From Pyxidicoccus caerfyrddinensis (GTDB lineage: Bacteria > Myxococcota > Myxococcia > Myxococcales > Myxococcaceae): DNA of 64,000 bases. Below are positions 1-12,225 of the stretch, one piece after another. The stretch's first letter is position 1. Every line of letters starts with the position of its first letter. The stretch spans positions 496,001 through 560,000 of the forward strand of contig NZ_JAAIYA010000002.1 in assembly GCF_010894405.1 (NCBI RefSeq), read 5' to 3'. Below the pieces are notes generated by a model. It was not told where the DNA came from and did not search any database. It saw only the letters and a program-made list of their open reading frames with translations. The position numbers and the translations under genes are program-made.

Positions 1-1
1 C

Positions 2-322
2 TCGGACAACCACTTCCACTTCGGCGGCGAGCACAACCGCTGGGACACCACGGCGCTGACGCCGGGCGGCCACCGCGTCCGCTTCGTCGTGGTGGACACC
101 GCCGGGAATCAGTCCGATGTCCAGGTGATGGTGTGCGCCGGTGACGTGAGCTGCGAGCAGTCCCAGCCGGACGGGGGGACGGGTGCGCCGGACGCGGGGA
201 CGGGTGGGCCCATGCCGGAGGACGACAGCGGCTGCGGCTGCGGTGCGGCTCCGGTGGCGCCGCTCGCGTGGCTGGCGCTGGGTGCGCTGGCGCTGCGGCG
301 GAGGCGGGCGCGCGGGGGCTGA
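2..322 (+). CDS. C-terminal part of a MYXO-CTERM surface protein (5' end outside window)
   Basis: The frame is open from base 2 and encodes about 106 residues before the TGA. The first 50 residues (HRVRFVVVDTAGNQSDV) resemble the end of an Ig-like or metal-binding secreted domain. A Gly/Asp/Pro linker follows, then a Cys-Gly-Cys-Gly motif, a hydrophobic stretch (PLAWLALGALAL) and a closing Arg cluster. This is the myxobacterial MYXO-CTERM sorting signal, which directs a secreted protein to the cell surface. The start and main domain lie outside the window, so the function is unknown. The C-terminal signal itself is unmistakable. Confidence 0.85.
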   Translation, partial: SDNHFHFGGEHNRWDTTALTPGGHRVRFVVVDTAGNQSDVQVMVCAGDVSCEQSQPDGGTGAPDAGTGGPMPEDDSGCGCGAAPVAPLAWLALGALALRRRRARGG

Positions 323-332
323 GCCGCCTCGC

Positions 333-947
333 TCAGACCGACGTTCGACCGGGAAGCTGCTGGCGCGCGGTGTACAGCGCGTTGGCCAGCCCGAGCGCTG
401 GAAGTACCCCGGCTTCCAGCGCCTCGAGCGTCTCGGGGAAGCCGCGAAGCTCCGCCTCCAGCATCCCCGCCACGATGGAGAAGCTCGCGTAGCTCGCGCG
501 CAGCTCCAGCAGGTGGCGGGCCACCTCCGGGGCGCGGAGCAGTGCGCGCACCTCGGGGGAGATGCGCTTCAAGTCGAGCGCCGCGTCGCCGACCTCCTCG
601 CCCTTCCCGCCGAACAGCTCGAGGAACGTGTCCTCGAGGCTCTCGGGCTCCAGCAGCAGGCTGCGGCCCAGCACGTCGCCCAGGTCCAATCGCAGCACCG
701 CCGCGGTGTGCCGGTGCTTGCCGCCCTCGCGCTGCTCCGTGAGCAGGGAGAGCTGCCGTCCATGGTGGAGCCCCTGCACTTCCAGGGCGCCCTTGGTCTC
801 GGTGAAGGTCCACTCGTGCCGGGCCGCGAGGGCCTTCCAGGCTTCGTGCCGGCTCTTGCGCGAGCGCAGGATGGCGAAGCCCATCAGCGCGAGGACGGCC
901 GCGATGATGAGGATGGGCAGCAGGGACGACAGCGACGGGCTGGACAT
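333..947 (-). CDS. Hypothetical single-pass membrane protein
   Basis: 204 residues. An N-terminal membrane anchor (about residues 8-27, LLPILIIAAVLALMGFAIL) precedes a basic stretch and a soluble domain with no motif I recognise. The region AWKALAARHEWTFTETKG...VQGLHHGR is clearly related to the product of the gene just upstream (986-1300), so the two are tandem paralogues, 38 bp apart in the same direction and probably co-transcribed. The gene ends 10 bp past the end of the convergent MYXO-CTERM gene. No function can be assigned. Confidence 0.75.
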   Translation of the reverse strand: MSSPSLSSLLPILIIAAVLALMGFAILRSRKSRHEAWKALAARHEWTFTETKGALEVQGLHHGRQLSLLTEQREGGKHRHTAAVLRLDLGDVLGRSLLLEPESLEDTFLELFGGKGEEVGDAALDLKRISPEVRALLRAPEVARHLLELRASYASFSIVAGMLEAELRGFPETLEALEAGVLPALGLANALYTARQQLPGRTSV

Positions 948-985
948 GTCCCGGAATCATCTCCGACATGTCCATCTCCGGCCAG

Positions 986-1300
986 TCACCCCCGGCGTCG
1001 GGCCTCGTCGCCCAGCTCCAACCGCGCCACCGTCACCTCGTAGCGGTACCTGCCTCCGCAGCGGGCCTCCGTGTGCACCGAGAACGGCCGGCCGTGAGAG
1101 GCCCCCTGGACCAGCAGGCTGGGCGCCTCCATGGGGAAGAAGCGCGGGGTCGCGGTGAGGCTCCAGCCGTGCCGCTCCGCGAGCCCGCTCCAGGCCGCGT
1201 GCCGCCGCTGGAGCAATTGCTTCTGGACGTAGAAGCCGCCCACCACCATGACGGTGACGCCAACGAGCAGGAAGAAGGCGGCCAGGAGTTCGCCGGACAT
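986..1300 (-). CDS. Short paralogue of the 333-947 membrane protein
   Basis: 104 residues starting at the ATG at 1300 (MSGELLAAFF). It has one N-terminal transmembrane segment (about 6-24), then AWSGLAERHGWSLTAT...LVQGASHGRPFSVHTEA, which matches the first half of the adjacent 204-residue protein. The match ends near LELGDEARRRG and a stop, where the paralogue continues for another 120 residues. The protein may be genuinely short, or the decayed remnant of a full-length copy. A much longer frame exists upstream of this ATG, but it runs through the divergent sbcD gene and is not credible. Confidence 0.6.
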   Translation of the reverse strand: MSGELLAAFFLLVGVTVMVVGGFYVQKQLLQRRHAAWSGLAERHGWSLTATPRFFPMEAPSLLVQGASHGRPFSVHTEARCGGRYRYEVTVARLELGDEARRRG

Positions 1301-1535
1301 GGCGTGTGAGCATCTCCGCACCGGGTGGCGGTGGCCAACCACCTCCGCGCGTGGGGTGGGAGGGGAGGACCCGCCAGGGGAGTCGGCTTCGTAACTGCGC
1401 GGACTTCCAGGAACTTGCGCGCATGTCAGAGCGAGCGAGTAAGGGAGCAAGCGCCTGCCGCTTGGAGCGGGTGGCTTCCCCAGGGGAGGCTGCCCGCGGC
1501 CCGAGCGCCGCGGGGCGAGGGAGGGTGGACGCGGG

Positions 1536-2780
1536 ATGCGCCTGTTGCACACGTCGGACTGGCACCTGGGGCACACGCTGTACGACGTCTCGCGGGAGGC
1601 GGAGCACTCGGCCTTCCTCGACTGGCTGCTGGACACGCTGGAGACGCACGCAGTCGATGCGCTGCTGGTGGCCGGCGACATCTTCGATACCGCCAACCCC
1701 GGCGCGGACGCGCAGGCGGCCTGGTACCACTTCGTCGCGCGCGCCCGCAGGCGGCTGCCCCGGCTGGATGTGGTCGTCATCGGCGGCAACCACGACTCGG
1801 CCGCGCGGCTGGACGCGCCGGACCCGCTGTTCGCCGCGCTCGGCGTGCGCGTGGTGGGCGGACTTCCGCGTGCGCGCGGGGAGCTGGAATTGGAGCGGCT
1901 GCTGGTGCCACTGCACGACGCGAAGGGGCGCGTGGGTGCGTGGGTGGCGGCGGTGCCCTACCTGCGGCCCGCGGACCTGCCGCCCGTGCCGGTGGAGGCG
2001 GGAGACCGCCTGGTGGAGGGTGTGCGCGCGGTGTACGGCGAGGTGCTGGCCGCGGCGCGGCGCAGGCGTCAGTCCGGACAGGCGCTGGTGGCCATGGGCC
2101 ACTGCTACATGACGGGCACGGAGCTGTCCGCGCTCAGCGAGCGGAAGATTCTCGGTGGCAACCAGCACGCGCTGCCGGTGGACCTGTTCTCGGAGGACGT
2201 GGCGTACGCGGCGCTGGGGCATTTGCACAAGGCGCAGCGGGTGGGCGGTCGCGAGGGCGTGCGCTACAGCGGCTCGCCGCTCCCGCTGTCGCTGTCGGAG
2301 GCGGGCTACCGGCACCAGGTGTTGCTGGTGGATTTGAAGGGTGACGCGCTGGAGGGCGTGCGGCCGCTGACAGTGCCCCGCACCACGGACATGGTGCGCG
2401 TGCCCGCGCGGGAGGCGGTGCCGCTGGAGGAGGTGGTGTCGCTGCTGGAGGCGCTGCCGGCGCGCGAGGAGGGCTCGCCGGAGTGGACGCGGCCCTACCT
2501 GGAGGTCTGCGTGGCGCTGCCGAGGCCGGAGCCGTCGCTGCGGCACAAGGTGGAAAAGGTGCTGGAGGGCAAGGCGGTGCGGCTGGTGAAGCTGACCCCG
2601 GCGTACACGGGTACCGGCGGCGCATTGGCCGAAGCGCAGCCGGGCCTGTCCCTGAAGGAGCGCACGCCCGAGGACGTCTTCCGCGCGCGCTACGCGAGGG
2701 ACTTCCAGGAGCCGCCGTCCCCGGTGCTGCTGGAGGCCTTCCACACGCTGCTGGCCGAGGTGCAGGAGGAGACGTCATGA
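1536..2780 (+). CDS. sbcD: Exonuclease subunit SbcD
   Basis: 414 residues, the usual SbcD length. This is the Mre11-type metallophosphoesterase and nuclease subunit of the SbcCD complex, which cuts DNA hairpins and protein-blocked ends using Mn2+. All phosphoesterase motifs are visible: D8-x-H10 (HTSDWHLGH), GD48 (VAGDIFD), GN85-H86-D (GGNHDS), GHCYMTG, and the closing GHLH (ALGHLHKAQ). The C-terminal 140 residues form the capping domain. The stop overlaps the start of sbcC by 4 bp (ATGA), so the two subunits are translationally coupled. A purine-rich GGGAGGG precedes the start at somewhat long spacing. Confidence 0.96.
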   Translation: MRLLHTSDWHLGHTLYDVSREAEHSAFLDWLLDTLETHAVDALLVAGDIFDTANPGADAQAAWYHFVARARRRLPRLDVVVIGGNHDSAARLDAPDPLFAALGVRVVGGLPRARGELELERLLVPLHDAKGRVGAWVAAVPYLRPADLPPVPVEAGDRLVEGVRAVYGEVLAAARRRRQSGQALVAMGHCYMTGTELSALSERKILGGNQHALPVDLFSEDVAYAALGHLHKAQRVGGREGVRYSGSPLPLSLSEAGYRHQVLLVDLKGDALEGVRPLTVPRTTDMVRVPAREAVPLEEVVSLLEALPAREEGSPEWTRPYLEVCVALPRPEPSLRHKVEKVLEGKAVRLVKLTPAYTGTGGALAEAQPGLSLKERTPEDVFRARYARDFQEPPSPVLLEAFHTLLAEVQEETS

Positions 2781-5700
2781 AGATCCTGGCCATCCGCGGC
2801 TCCAACCTGACGAGCTTCGCGGGCGACTTCGCCCTCGAATTGGACCAGCCGCCATTGGACAGGCTGGGCCTGTTCGCGATTACCGGTGCCACGGGCGCCG
2901 GGAAGAGCACGCTGCTGGATGCGATGTGCTTGGCGCTGTTCGACCGCACGCCCCGGCTGGGTGGGCGTGGCGGCGCGCCGGTGGGCCGGGCGGATGAAGA
3001 GGAGGAGGCGCGGCTGTCGGCGTACGACGTGCGCGGCATGCTGCGGCGCGGGGCGGGCGAGGGCTATGCCGAGGTGGACTTCCAGGGGAAGGACGGGAAG
3101 CGCTACCGGGCGCGCTGGTCGGTGTGGCGCGCGCGCAGCCGCGCGGAGGGGCGCTTCCGGCCGCAGGAGATGACGCTGACGGAGGTGGCCAGCGCGCAGC
3201 AGTTCGGCCGCACCAAGAGCGAGGTGCTGGCCGCGATTCAGGAGCGGCTGGGGCTGTCGTTCGACCAGTTCCGCCGCTCGGCGCTGCTGGCGCAGGGCGA
3301 GTTCGCGGCCTTCCTCAAGGCGGATGCCAGCGAGCGCGCGGAGCTGCTGGAGCGGATGACGGGCACGGAGGTGTACAGCCGGCTGTCCGTCGCCGCGCAC
3401 GAGAAGAACCGGGCGGAGCAGGAGGAGCTGACGCGGCGGGCGCAGGGGCTGGCGGCGATTGCGCTCATGTCCGAAGCGGACCGCGAGGCGGCGCAGGCGC
3501 GGCTCGGCGAGGAGGCCGGGGCGCGGACGGCGGCGGAGGCGCAGCTGGAGGCGGCGGAGGGGGCGGCGGCCTGGCACTCGGAGCGGGCGGGGCTCTTGGG
3601 GGCGGAGCTGGCGTCGGAGACGAAGGCGGTGGAGGCCGCGCAGTCGCTGGAGGAGGCGGCACCCCGCGCGGCACGGCTGGAGGAGGTGCGCGCGGCGGAG
3701 TCCTTCCGGGGCACCGTGGCGGCGGCGGAGGGCGCGGAGCGGCGGTGGACGGAGGCGGAGGCCGCGCAGGTGGCCCGGGCCTCGGAGGCCGAGAAGGCGC
3801 TGGCGGAGTCGGCGGCCCGCAGGGTGGTGCTGCTGGACGCGGAGCGGGCGAGGACGGGGGCGCACGACGCGGAAGAGGCGGCGAGGCCGGCGATAGAGGC
3901 AGCGGCGGCGCTGGATGCAAGGCTGGCCGTGGTGGCGCGGGAGGCGGAGGAGGCGCGCAGGCGCGCGGAGACTTCGCGGGGGGCGGCGGGGACGGCGAAG
4001 GCGGAATTGGAGTCGGTGCTGGCCCGCGAGGCGGCGGCGCGCGCGGAGGGTGAGAGCGCGCGCAAGTGGCTGACGGAGAAGGCGCACTGGGTGGCCCTGA
4101 CGGGCGAGTGGCCCCGCTGGCAGCGTGAGCTGGAGCGCTACGAGTCGGCGCTGGGCGAAGGGCGGAAGGGGCGCGAGGACGCCGGGCGGTTGCGCGGTGA
4201 CGTGGACCGGCTGCGCGGTGACGTGACGCTGCGGCGGGAAGAGAAGGCCGCGGCCGCCGAGGCGGAGGAGATGGCGCAGGCGGCGGCCACGCACGCGGAG
4301 GCCGCGGAGGGTGGAGAGGCGGGCTCGGCACGGCGTGCGCTGCGCGAGGCGCTGCTGGCGCGGCAGGACGTGCTGCGGGCGCTGGAGGTGGCGCGGGAGG
4401 GGCTGACCTCGGACGGGGCGGAGGTGCGCGCCGCCGAGGGCGAAGCCACGAAGGCGAAGGCGGAGGCGGAGGCCGCAGAGGGTGCGGCTCGGGAGGCGGC
4501 GACGCGGCGAGCGGAGCGCGAGGCGGCGCTGAAGGAGGCGCGGCGGGCACTGTCGATGGCGCAGGCGACGCAGAGCTATGCGTCCCACCGCACCCTGCTG
4601 CGCGAAGGTGAGGCGTGCCCGCTGTGCGGTGCCACCGAGCATCCGTATGCCCGTGAGGTGTCTGCGTTGGACGGGTTGGTGGCGGAGTCCACGGCGCGCG
4701 TGGAGACGCTGGAGACGGAGCGGGCCGAGGCCAGTCGCGCCGAGGTGGCGGCCAGTGCGAAGGGCGCGGCGGCCAGTGCTCGCGCGGGACAGGCGAATGC
4801 TCGCCGTGAGACCGCGGCGGCCCGGTGCGCGGAGCATCGCGCGGCGTGGGACGGGGCGCGTGAGAAGTGGCTGCGCTCGGTGTCGGGTGCGTCGATGGCG
4901 TTCGGGCCGCGCGGCGGCACGGCGTTGTCAGACGTGCGCGAGGCGCCTGGGGCATCGCTGGCGTCCGGACCAGGAGAGGGCGCGGCGTTCTCGGGGCCTG
5001 CGCGCGACGCGTCCCAGCCCCCCGACGTCGGTGACGCGTCGGAGGCCGGCGCCTGGCTGCGAGCGGCGCGTGCCGAGGTGCACGAGCGGCTCGCTTCGCT
5101 CAAGGCCGAGGAGGAGGCCGCGGAGGGCCTTGCCCGCGCGGCACGCGAGGCCCGGGCCGCGCTGGAGACGCAGCGCATGCGGCGCGAGGCGGCGGCGGAG
5201 ATGCTCCGGCGCGCCGAGGAGCTGCTCACCCGGGCGGAGGGCACGCTCAACGAGCTGCTGGCCCGCGTGGAGGCGGCCGAGGCCATCCGACGGCAGGTGC
5301 TCGCGGACGTGGCCCCCGTCTTCGCCCAGGACGAGGGCTGGGAGGCGAAGCTGGAGGCGGACCCGGCCACCTTCCGGGGCAACTGCGCGAAGCGCGTGGC
5401 CCTGTGGAAGACGAAGGAAGAGGCCCGACTGAAGGCGGAGGCCCGCGAGGCCGAGGAGCAGAAGCACCGCGCTCGCGCCCAGGGACTCGTGGACGTCAGC
5501 ACCCAACACGCCGAGGAGCACGCGAAGCTCGCCGCGCTCAAGGAGGAGGAGCGGAGCGAAGTGGCCCGCGCCCGCGCGGCGCTGCTGGACGGTCGCTCCA
5601 CCGAGGACGTGCGTGCGGAGTTGCGCGCCCGGCTGGACGCCGCGGTGGAGTCCTTCGAGCGCGCCCGCAGTGCCGCGGACGCCGCGAAGCAGGCGGAGCG

Positions 5701-6682
5701 CGTGGCCGCCGCCCGCGCCGAGGACGCCGTGCGCGTGCGCACCGAGGCCGTCGAGGCGAGGGAGGCCGCACGCGCCGCCCTGGTGGAACAACTCTCCGCC
5801 CGTGGCACCACCCTGGAGGCGGTGAAGTCGCTCCTGGCCCACGACGCCGCGTGGTGCGAGGCGGAGGCACGGGCCCTGTCGGCGCTGCGCGAGGCGCTCG
5901 CCCAGGCGCGCGCGGTGCTGGCCGAGCGACGGGAGCGGCGCACTCGGCACGAGGAGTCCGGCCCCCCATCCCTGTCCGAGTCCGAGGCCGTCTCCGCCCG
6001 CGAGCGGCTGCGCGCCGACGTGGAGGCCCGCCGCCGCGCCGAGGCCACGCTGCGTGCCCGCCTGGAGTCCGACGACGCGGCCCGTGCGCGGCACGGCACG
6101 GAGGCCGCGGCCCTGGAGGAGCGTCGGCGCGACGCGGAGGTGTGGAAGGCGCTGGGTGACCTCATCGGCTCGCATGACGGCAGGCGCTTGAAGGTGTTCG
6201 CCCAGAGCCTCACGCTGGACGCGCTGCTGCTGCACGCCAACGCGCACCTGCGGGAATTGGCGCGGCGCTACCGGCTGATGCGCGTGCCGGGGCACGACCT
6301 GGACCTGCAGGTGGTGGACGGGGACATGGGCGACGAGGTGCGCAGCGTGGCCAGCCTCTCCGGTGGAGAGAGCTTCCTGGTGTCGCTGGCGCTCGCGCTG
6401 GGGCTCGCCTCGCTGTCGTCCGAGACGACGCAGGTGGAGACCCTCTTCATCGACGAGGGCTTCGGCACGCTGGACCCGGAGACGCTGGAGGTGGCCCTGG
6501 CCACGCTGGACGCGCTCCAGGCCACGGGCCGGCAGGTGGGCATCATCTCCCACGTCAGCGGGCTGGCCGAGCGCATCGGCATCCAGGTGCGCGTGGTGAA
6601 GCAGGGCGGAGGCCGCAGCCGACTGGTGGTGGAGGGAGACCCGGGCATGGTGCCGCCCTCGGTGGGCCAGCAGGTGGCGTGA
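2777..6682 (+). CDS. sbcC: Exonuclease ATPase subunit SbcC
   Basis: 1301 residues, Rad50-like. The N-terminal ATPase half has Walker A GATGAGKST (about residues 38-46). Two very long Ala/Glu/Arg-rich coiled-coil arms follow, with a zinc hook C614-P-L-C617 near the midpoint. The C-terminal half has the signature SLSGGESFLVSLALALGLA and Walker B LFIDEGFGTLD. It works with SbcD in double-strand-break and hairpin processing. The start is the ATG overlapping the sbcD stop; the frame is open further upstream inside sbcD, but that is not a start. An unusual Gly/Ser/Pro-rich insertion at about residues 704-750 breaks the second arm and contains an in-phase 21-residue tandem duplication. Confidence 0.96.
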   Translation: MKILAIRGSNLTSFAGDFALELDQPPLDRLGLFAITGATGAGKSTLLDAMCLALFDRTPRLGGRGGAPVGRADEEEEARLSAYDVRGMLRRGAGEGYAEVDFQGKDGKRYRARWSVWRARSRAEGRFRPQEMTLTEVASAQQFGRTKSEVLAAIQERLGLSFDQFRRSALLAQGEFAAFLKADASERAELLERMTGTEVYSRLSVAAHEKNRAEQEELTRRAQGLAAIALMSEADREAAQARLGEEAGARTAAEAQLEAAEGAAAWHSERAGLLGAELASETKAVEAAQSLEEAAPRAARLEEVRAAESFRGTVAAAEGAERRWTEAEAAQVARASEAEKALAESAARRVVLLDAERARTGAHDAEEAARPAIEAAAALDARLAVVAREAEEARRRAETSRGAAGTAKAELESVLAREAAARAEGESARKWLTEKAHWVALTGEWPRWQRELERYESALGEGRKGREDAGRLRGDVDRLRGDVTLRREEKAAAAEAEEMAQAAATHAEAAEGGEAGSARRALREALLARQDVLRALEVAREGLTSDGAEVRAAEGEATKAKAEAEAAEGAAREAATRRAEREAALKEARRALSMAQATQSYASHRTLLREGEACPLCGATEHPYAREVSALDGLVAESTARVETLETERAEASRAEVAASAKGAAASARAGQANARRETAAARCAEHRAAWDGAREKWLRSVSGASMAFGPRGGTALSDVREAPGASLASGPGEGAAFSGPARDASQPPDVGDASEAGAWLRAARAEVHERLASLKAEEEAAEGLARAAREARAALETQRMRREAAAEMLRRAEELLTRAEGTLNELLARVEAAEAIRRQVLADVAPVFAQDEGWEAKLEADPATFRGNCAKRVALWKTKEEARLKAEAREAEEQKHRARAQGLVDVSTQHAEEHAKLAALKEEERSEVARARAALLDGRSTEDVRAELRARLDAAVESFERARSAADAAKQAERVAAARAEDAVRVRTEAVEAREAARAALVEQLSARGTTLEAVKSLLAHDAAWCEAEARALSALREALAQARAVLAERRERRTRHEESGPPSLSESEAVSARERLRADVEARRRAEATLRARLESDDAARARHGTEAAALEERRRDAEVWKALGDLIGSHDGRRLKVFAQSLTLDALLLHANAHLRELARRYRLMRVPGHDLDLQVVDGDMGDEVRSVASLSGGESFLVSLALALGLASLSSETTQVETLFIDEGFGTLDPETLEVALATLDALQATGRQVGIISHVSGLAERIGIQVRVVKQGGGRSRLVVEGDPGMVPPSVGQQVA

Positions 6683-6700
6683 GGCGCGGGGCCTGTCGCC

Positions 6701-7630
6701 TCAGCCTTCCGTGCCCATCAGCCCGCGCACCACGGCGGCCACGGCCAGCGGCGTGGCCACGCGGTCGTCGCACAGCGGCGCGAGCGCCCGGGCGAACTGC
6801 TCCGCGGACTTGAAGCGCTGCGCGGGGTGGGGCGCCAGCGCGCGGTCCAGCACCAGCGCCAGCGCGTCGGACACCTCCGGCACCAGCTGGCGGATGGGCG
6901 TCACCCGGCCCCCGCGGATGGAGGACTCCACCTCGTCACCCGGGCCGGAGGGGAAGGGGGACTCCAGCGACAGCAACTCGTACAGCAGCACCGCCGCAGC
7001 CCACAGGTCCACCGCCACGGACACGTCGCCCGCAATCAGCTCCGGCGAGCGGTAGTGCTGCTTGCCCAGGCGCCGCGCATCCAGCGCCAGGCCCGCGCGC
7101 GAGCGGGCCACGCCGAAGTCCGCCAGCTTCACCTCGCCCGTGCGCGACAGCAGCACGTTGTGCGGGGACACGTCACAGTGCACCACGCCCAGCGGTCGCC
7201 CCGTGGTGCTGGTGGCATGGTGCGCGTGCGCGAGCGCCTCCAGCACCTGCCGGACGATGAGCACGGAGATGTCGATGGGCAATTCAATCCGGCGGCGCCG
7301 GCACTGCGCCAGCACGCGGCCGAGGTCCGGCCCCTCCACCAGCTCCATCGCCAGGTAGCCGCCGTCCCGCAGCTCGCCGTACTCCACGAAGCCGACGATG
7401 TGCGGATGGTGCAGGCACCTCGCCAGCTCCGCCTCGTGGAGGAGCTGCTCGCGAGCCTCGGCGTCATGCGCGCGCTCGGGGCGCACCCGCTTGACGGCCA
7501 CCCGCTCTCCGGCCCGGGGCCCCTGTTGCATCCGCGCGAGGAACACCTCCGCCATGCCCCCGCGTCCCAGCCGCGACAGCAGCTCGAAGCGGCCACAGTC
7601 TCGCGGCCAGGTCTCCGACGTGCCGTCCAT
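6701..7630 (-). CDS. Hanks-type serine/threonine protein kinase
   Basis: 309 residues, essentially a kinase domain without a transmembrane or sensor tail, so probably cytosolic. Visible motifs: glycine loop LGRGGMAEVFLA (about 21-32), VAVKRV with the ATP-anchoring Lys near 47, catalytic loop HCDVSPHN, where Cys replaces the usual Arg of HRD, and DFGVAR. Lack of the HRD arginine suggests activity without activation-loop phosphorylation. The start lies 2 bp after the stop of the upstream PilZ gene, so the two form an operon. It converges on sbcC with 18 bp between the stops. The substrate is unknown. Confidence 0.9.
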   Translation of the reverse strand: MDGTSETWPRDCGRFELLSRLGRGGMAEVFLARMQQGPRAGERVAVKRVRPERAHDAEAREQLLHEAELARCLHHPHIVGFVEYGELRDGGYLAMELVEGPDLGRVLAQCRRRRIELPIDISVLIVRQVLEALAHAHHATSTTGRPLGVVHCDVSPHNVLLSRTGEVKLADFGVARSRAGLALDARRLGKQHYRSPELIAGDVSVAVDLWAAAVLLYELLSLESPFPSGPGDEVESSIRGGRVTPIRQLVPEVSDALALVLDRALAPHPAQRFKSAEQFARALAPLCDDRVATPLAVAAVVRGLMGTEG

Positions 7631-7632
7631 CG

Positions 7633-8577
7633 TCAGCCCGTGCCGCCGACCAGGCTCGCCAGGTACCCGTCCAGCGTCTGGGAGAAGGTGGCGTCGTCGC
7701 TGAGGAACGCGAGCCCCACGCCACCGGTGTACGGGTCATCCACCACGTGCACCACCACCGCGTCGCCCTGCAGCCGGTTCCCGTTGGGCAGCTTCACGTC
7801 CACGGTGACGACGCTGTCGGGCTGCGGCCGGTGCGCGGTGCGCACGAAGAGGCCGCCGTTGGAGATGTTGAGCGCGTGCTCGCGCACGAAGTCCAGCTCG
7901 GTGCGGAACTCCAGCTCCAGCTTCACCGCGAAGCGCCGCCCTCGCCGCTGCGGGCTGTCCCGGTGCGCGGTGGGCACCTGGTGCGAGGGAGCAATCGCCC
8001 GAGGCTGCGGGGCCGAGGGCTCCGGCGCGCTCGTGGCGGCACGCGCGGGCGGAGCCTCCGGAACGGGCCGGGGCGCCGGAACGGGCCGGGGCGCGTCCAT
8101 GGGGTTGGCGGGCGGCGCGGACGGACGGGCGCCACCCGCGGCCAGCTTGCTCACGTGCTGCTGCAGGGCGTGCGCGGCGGCGGCGCGCTGCTCGCCTGGG
8201 TACGCGGTGCCACCGCCGAACGTGGCACCGCGGAAGGCATCGCGCTCGGCCTTCGGCATGCGCCACAGCTCCACGAAGGTGCCGCCGCTGCGCTTCGCCT
8301 CCTCGGCCAGCTTCTCCACCGCGGCGCGCGGGTAGCCGGGCGCCTCCACCTTCAGCTCGAGGCCCGCCTCCTCCGCGCGCAGCGCCACCACGAGCTGCAG
8401 CGATTGGGCAGTGGACAGCAGCGTGCCCAGCCCCTCCACCCAGGCCGCGACACGCTCCGGCAGGGCCGAGCCATTCCACAATGCCGCAAGACCGAAGACG
8501 GGCACGGGCCCGACGATAGCCGAGCCCTCCCACCTCGCGAACCCTGATCGCTCACAGTCTCGTCGCAATCTGCTCAT
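7633..8577 (-). CDS. PilZ domain protein (probable c-di-GMP receptor)
   Basis: 314 residues. The C-terminal 100 residues form a PilZ domain: RRGRR supplies the RxxxR motif and LNISNGGLFVRT the (D/N)xSxxG motif, both c-di-GMP contacts, and the fold ends with GGVGLAFL. The N-terminal 150 residues are a domain I do not recognise, followed by a Pro/Ala-rich linker (about 170-215). The downstream kinase starts 2 bp after the stop, which suggests that c-di-GMP sensing and phosphorylation are linked. The first ATG (8577) is used, although no clear ribosome binding site precedes it, so the true start may lie slightly downstream. Confidence 0.85.
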   Translation of the reverse strand: MSRLRRDCERSGFARWEGSAIVGPVPVFGLAALWNGSALPERVAAWVEGLGTLLSTAQSLQLVVALRAEEAGLELKVEAPGYPRAAVEKLAEEAKRSGGTFVELWRMPKAERDAFRGATFGGGTAYPGEQRAAAAHALQQHVSKLAAGGARPSAPPANPMDAPRPVPAPRPVPEAPPARAATSAPEPSAPQPRAIAPSHQVPTAHRDSPQRRGRRFAVKLELEFRTELDFVREHALNISNGGLFVRTAHRPQPDSVVTVDVKLPNGNRLQGDAVVVHVVDDPYTGGVGLAFLSDDATFSQTLDGYLASLVGGTG

Positions 8578-8635
8578 GTGGCTGCATGGGAAGCGACCGG
8601 GCGCTGACCCTCTCTTGCCCTAAAGGGAATACAGG

Positions 8636-8664
8636 CTGGCAGGACGCGAATGGCATTCTAAAAT
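8636..8664 (+). promoter_or_regulatory. Candidate sigma-70-type promoter of the VWA lipoprotein gene
   Basis: CTGGCA (8636-8641) and TAAAAT (8659-8664) are separated by 17 bp and match the -35 and -10 consensus at 4/6 and 5/6 positions. They sit in the 149-bp gap between the divergent PilZ and VWA lipoprotein genes, in a visibly AT-richer stretch. Transcription would start near 8671, giving a leader of about 56 nt. A GGAG at 8714-8717 lies 9 nt before the ATG at 8727. Confidence 0.5.
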
Positions 8665-8726
8665 CGATGTCTGCTTCGACCCATCCCTCCCCCCACTTGG
8701 TGTCGAAGCAACTGGAGTCAAAGACG

Positions 8727-12116
<3,390 letters not shown>

Positions 12117-12180
12117 GGTGGACCGTCACTCCGGGCCCCTCGTCACCTGAGGGGCTTGGGGCAGGCCTGAAGTGAATGGA

Positions 12181-12210
12181 CGCCCCGCGAGCCACATGGT
12201 TCGCGGGGCG
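12181..12210. terminator. Bidirectional intrinsic terminator
   Basis: The arms CGCCCCGCGA (12181-12190) and TCGCGGGGCG (12201-12210) are perfect 10-bp complements. The stem extends three more pairs inward through a G-T wobble, leaving a 4-base loop. The hairpin lies 64 bp after the VWA lipoprotein stop and 15 bp after the end of the convergent M14 peptidase gene. A T-rich stretch follows in the plus direction (TCTGTGTTTG), and a weaker one in the minus direction. Confidence 0.8.
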
Positions 12211-12225
12211 TCTGTGTTTGGGGCG

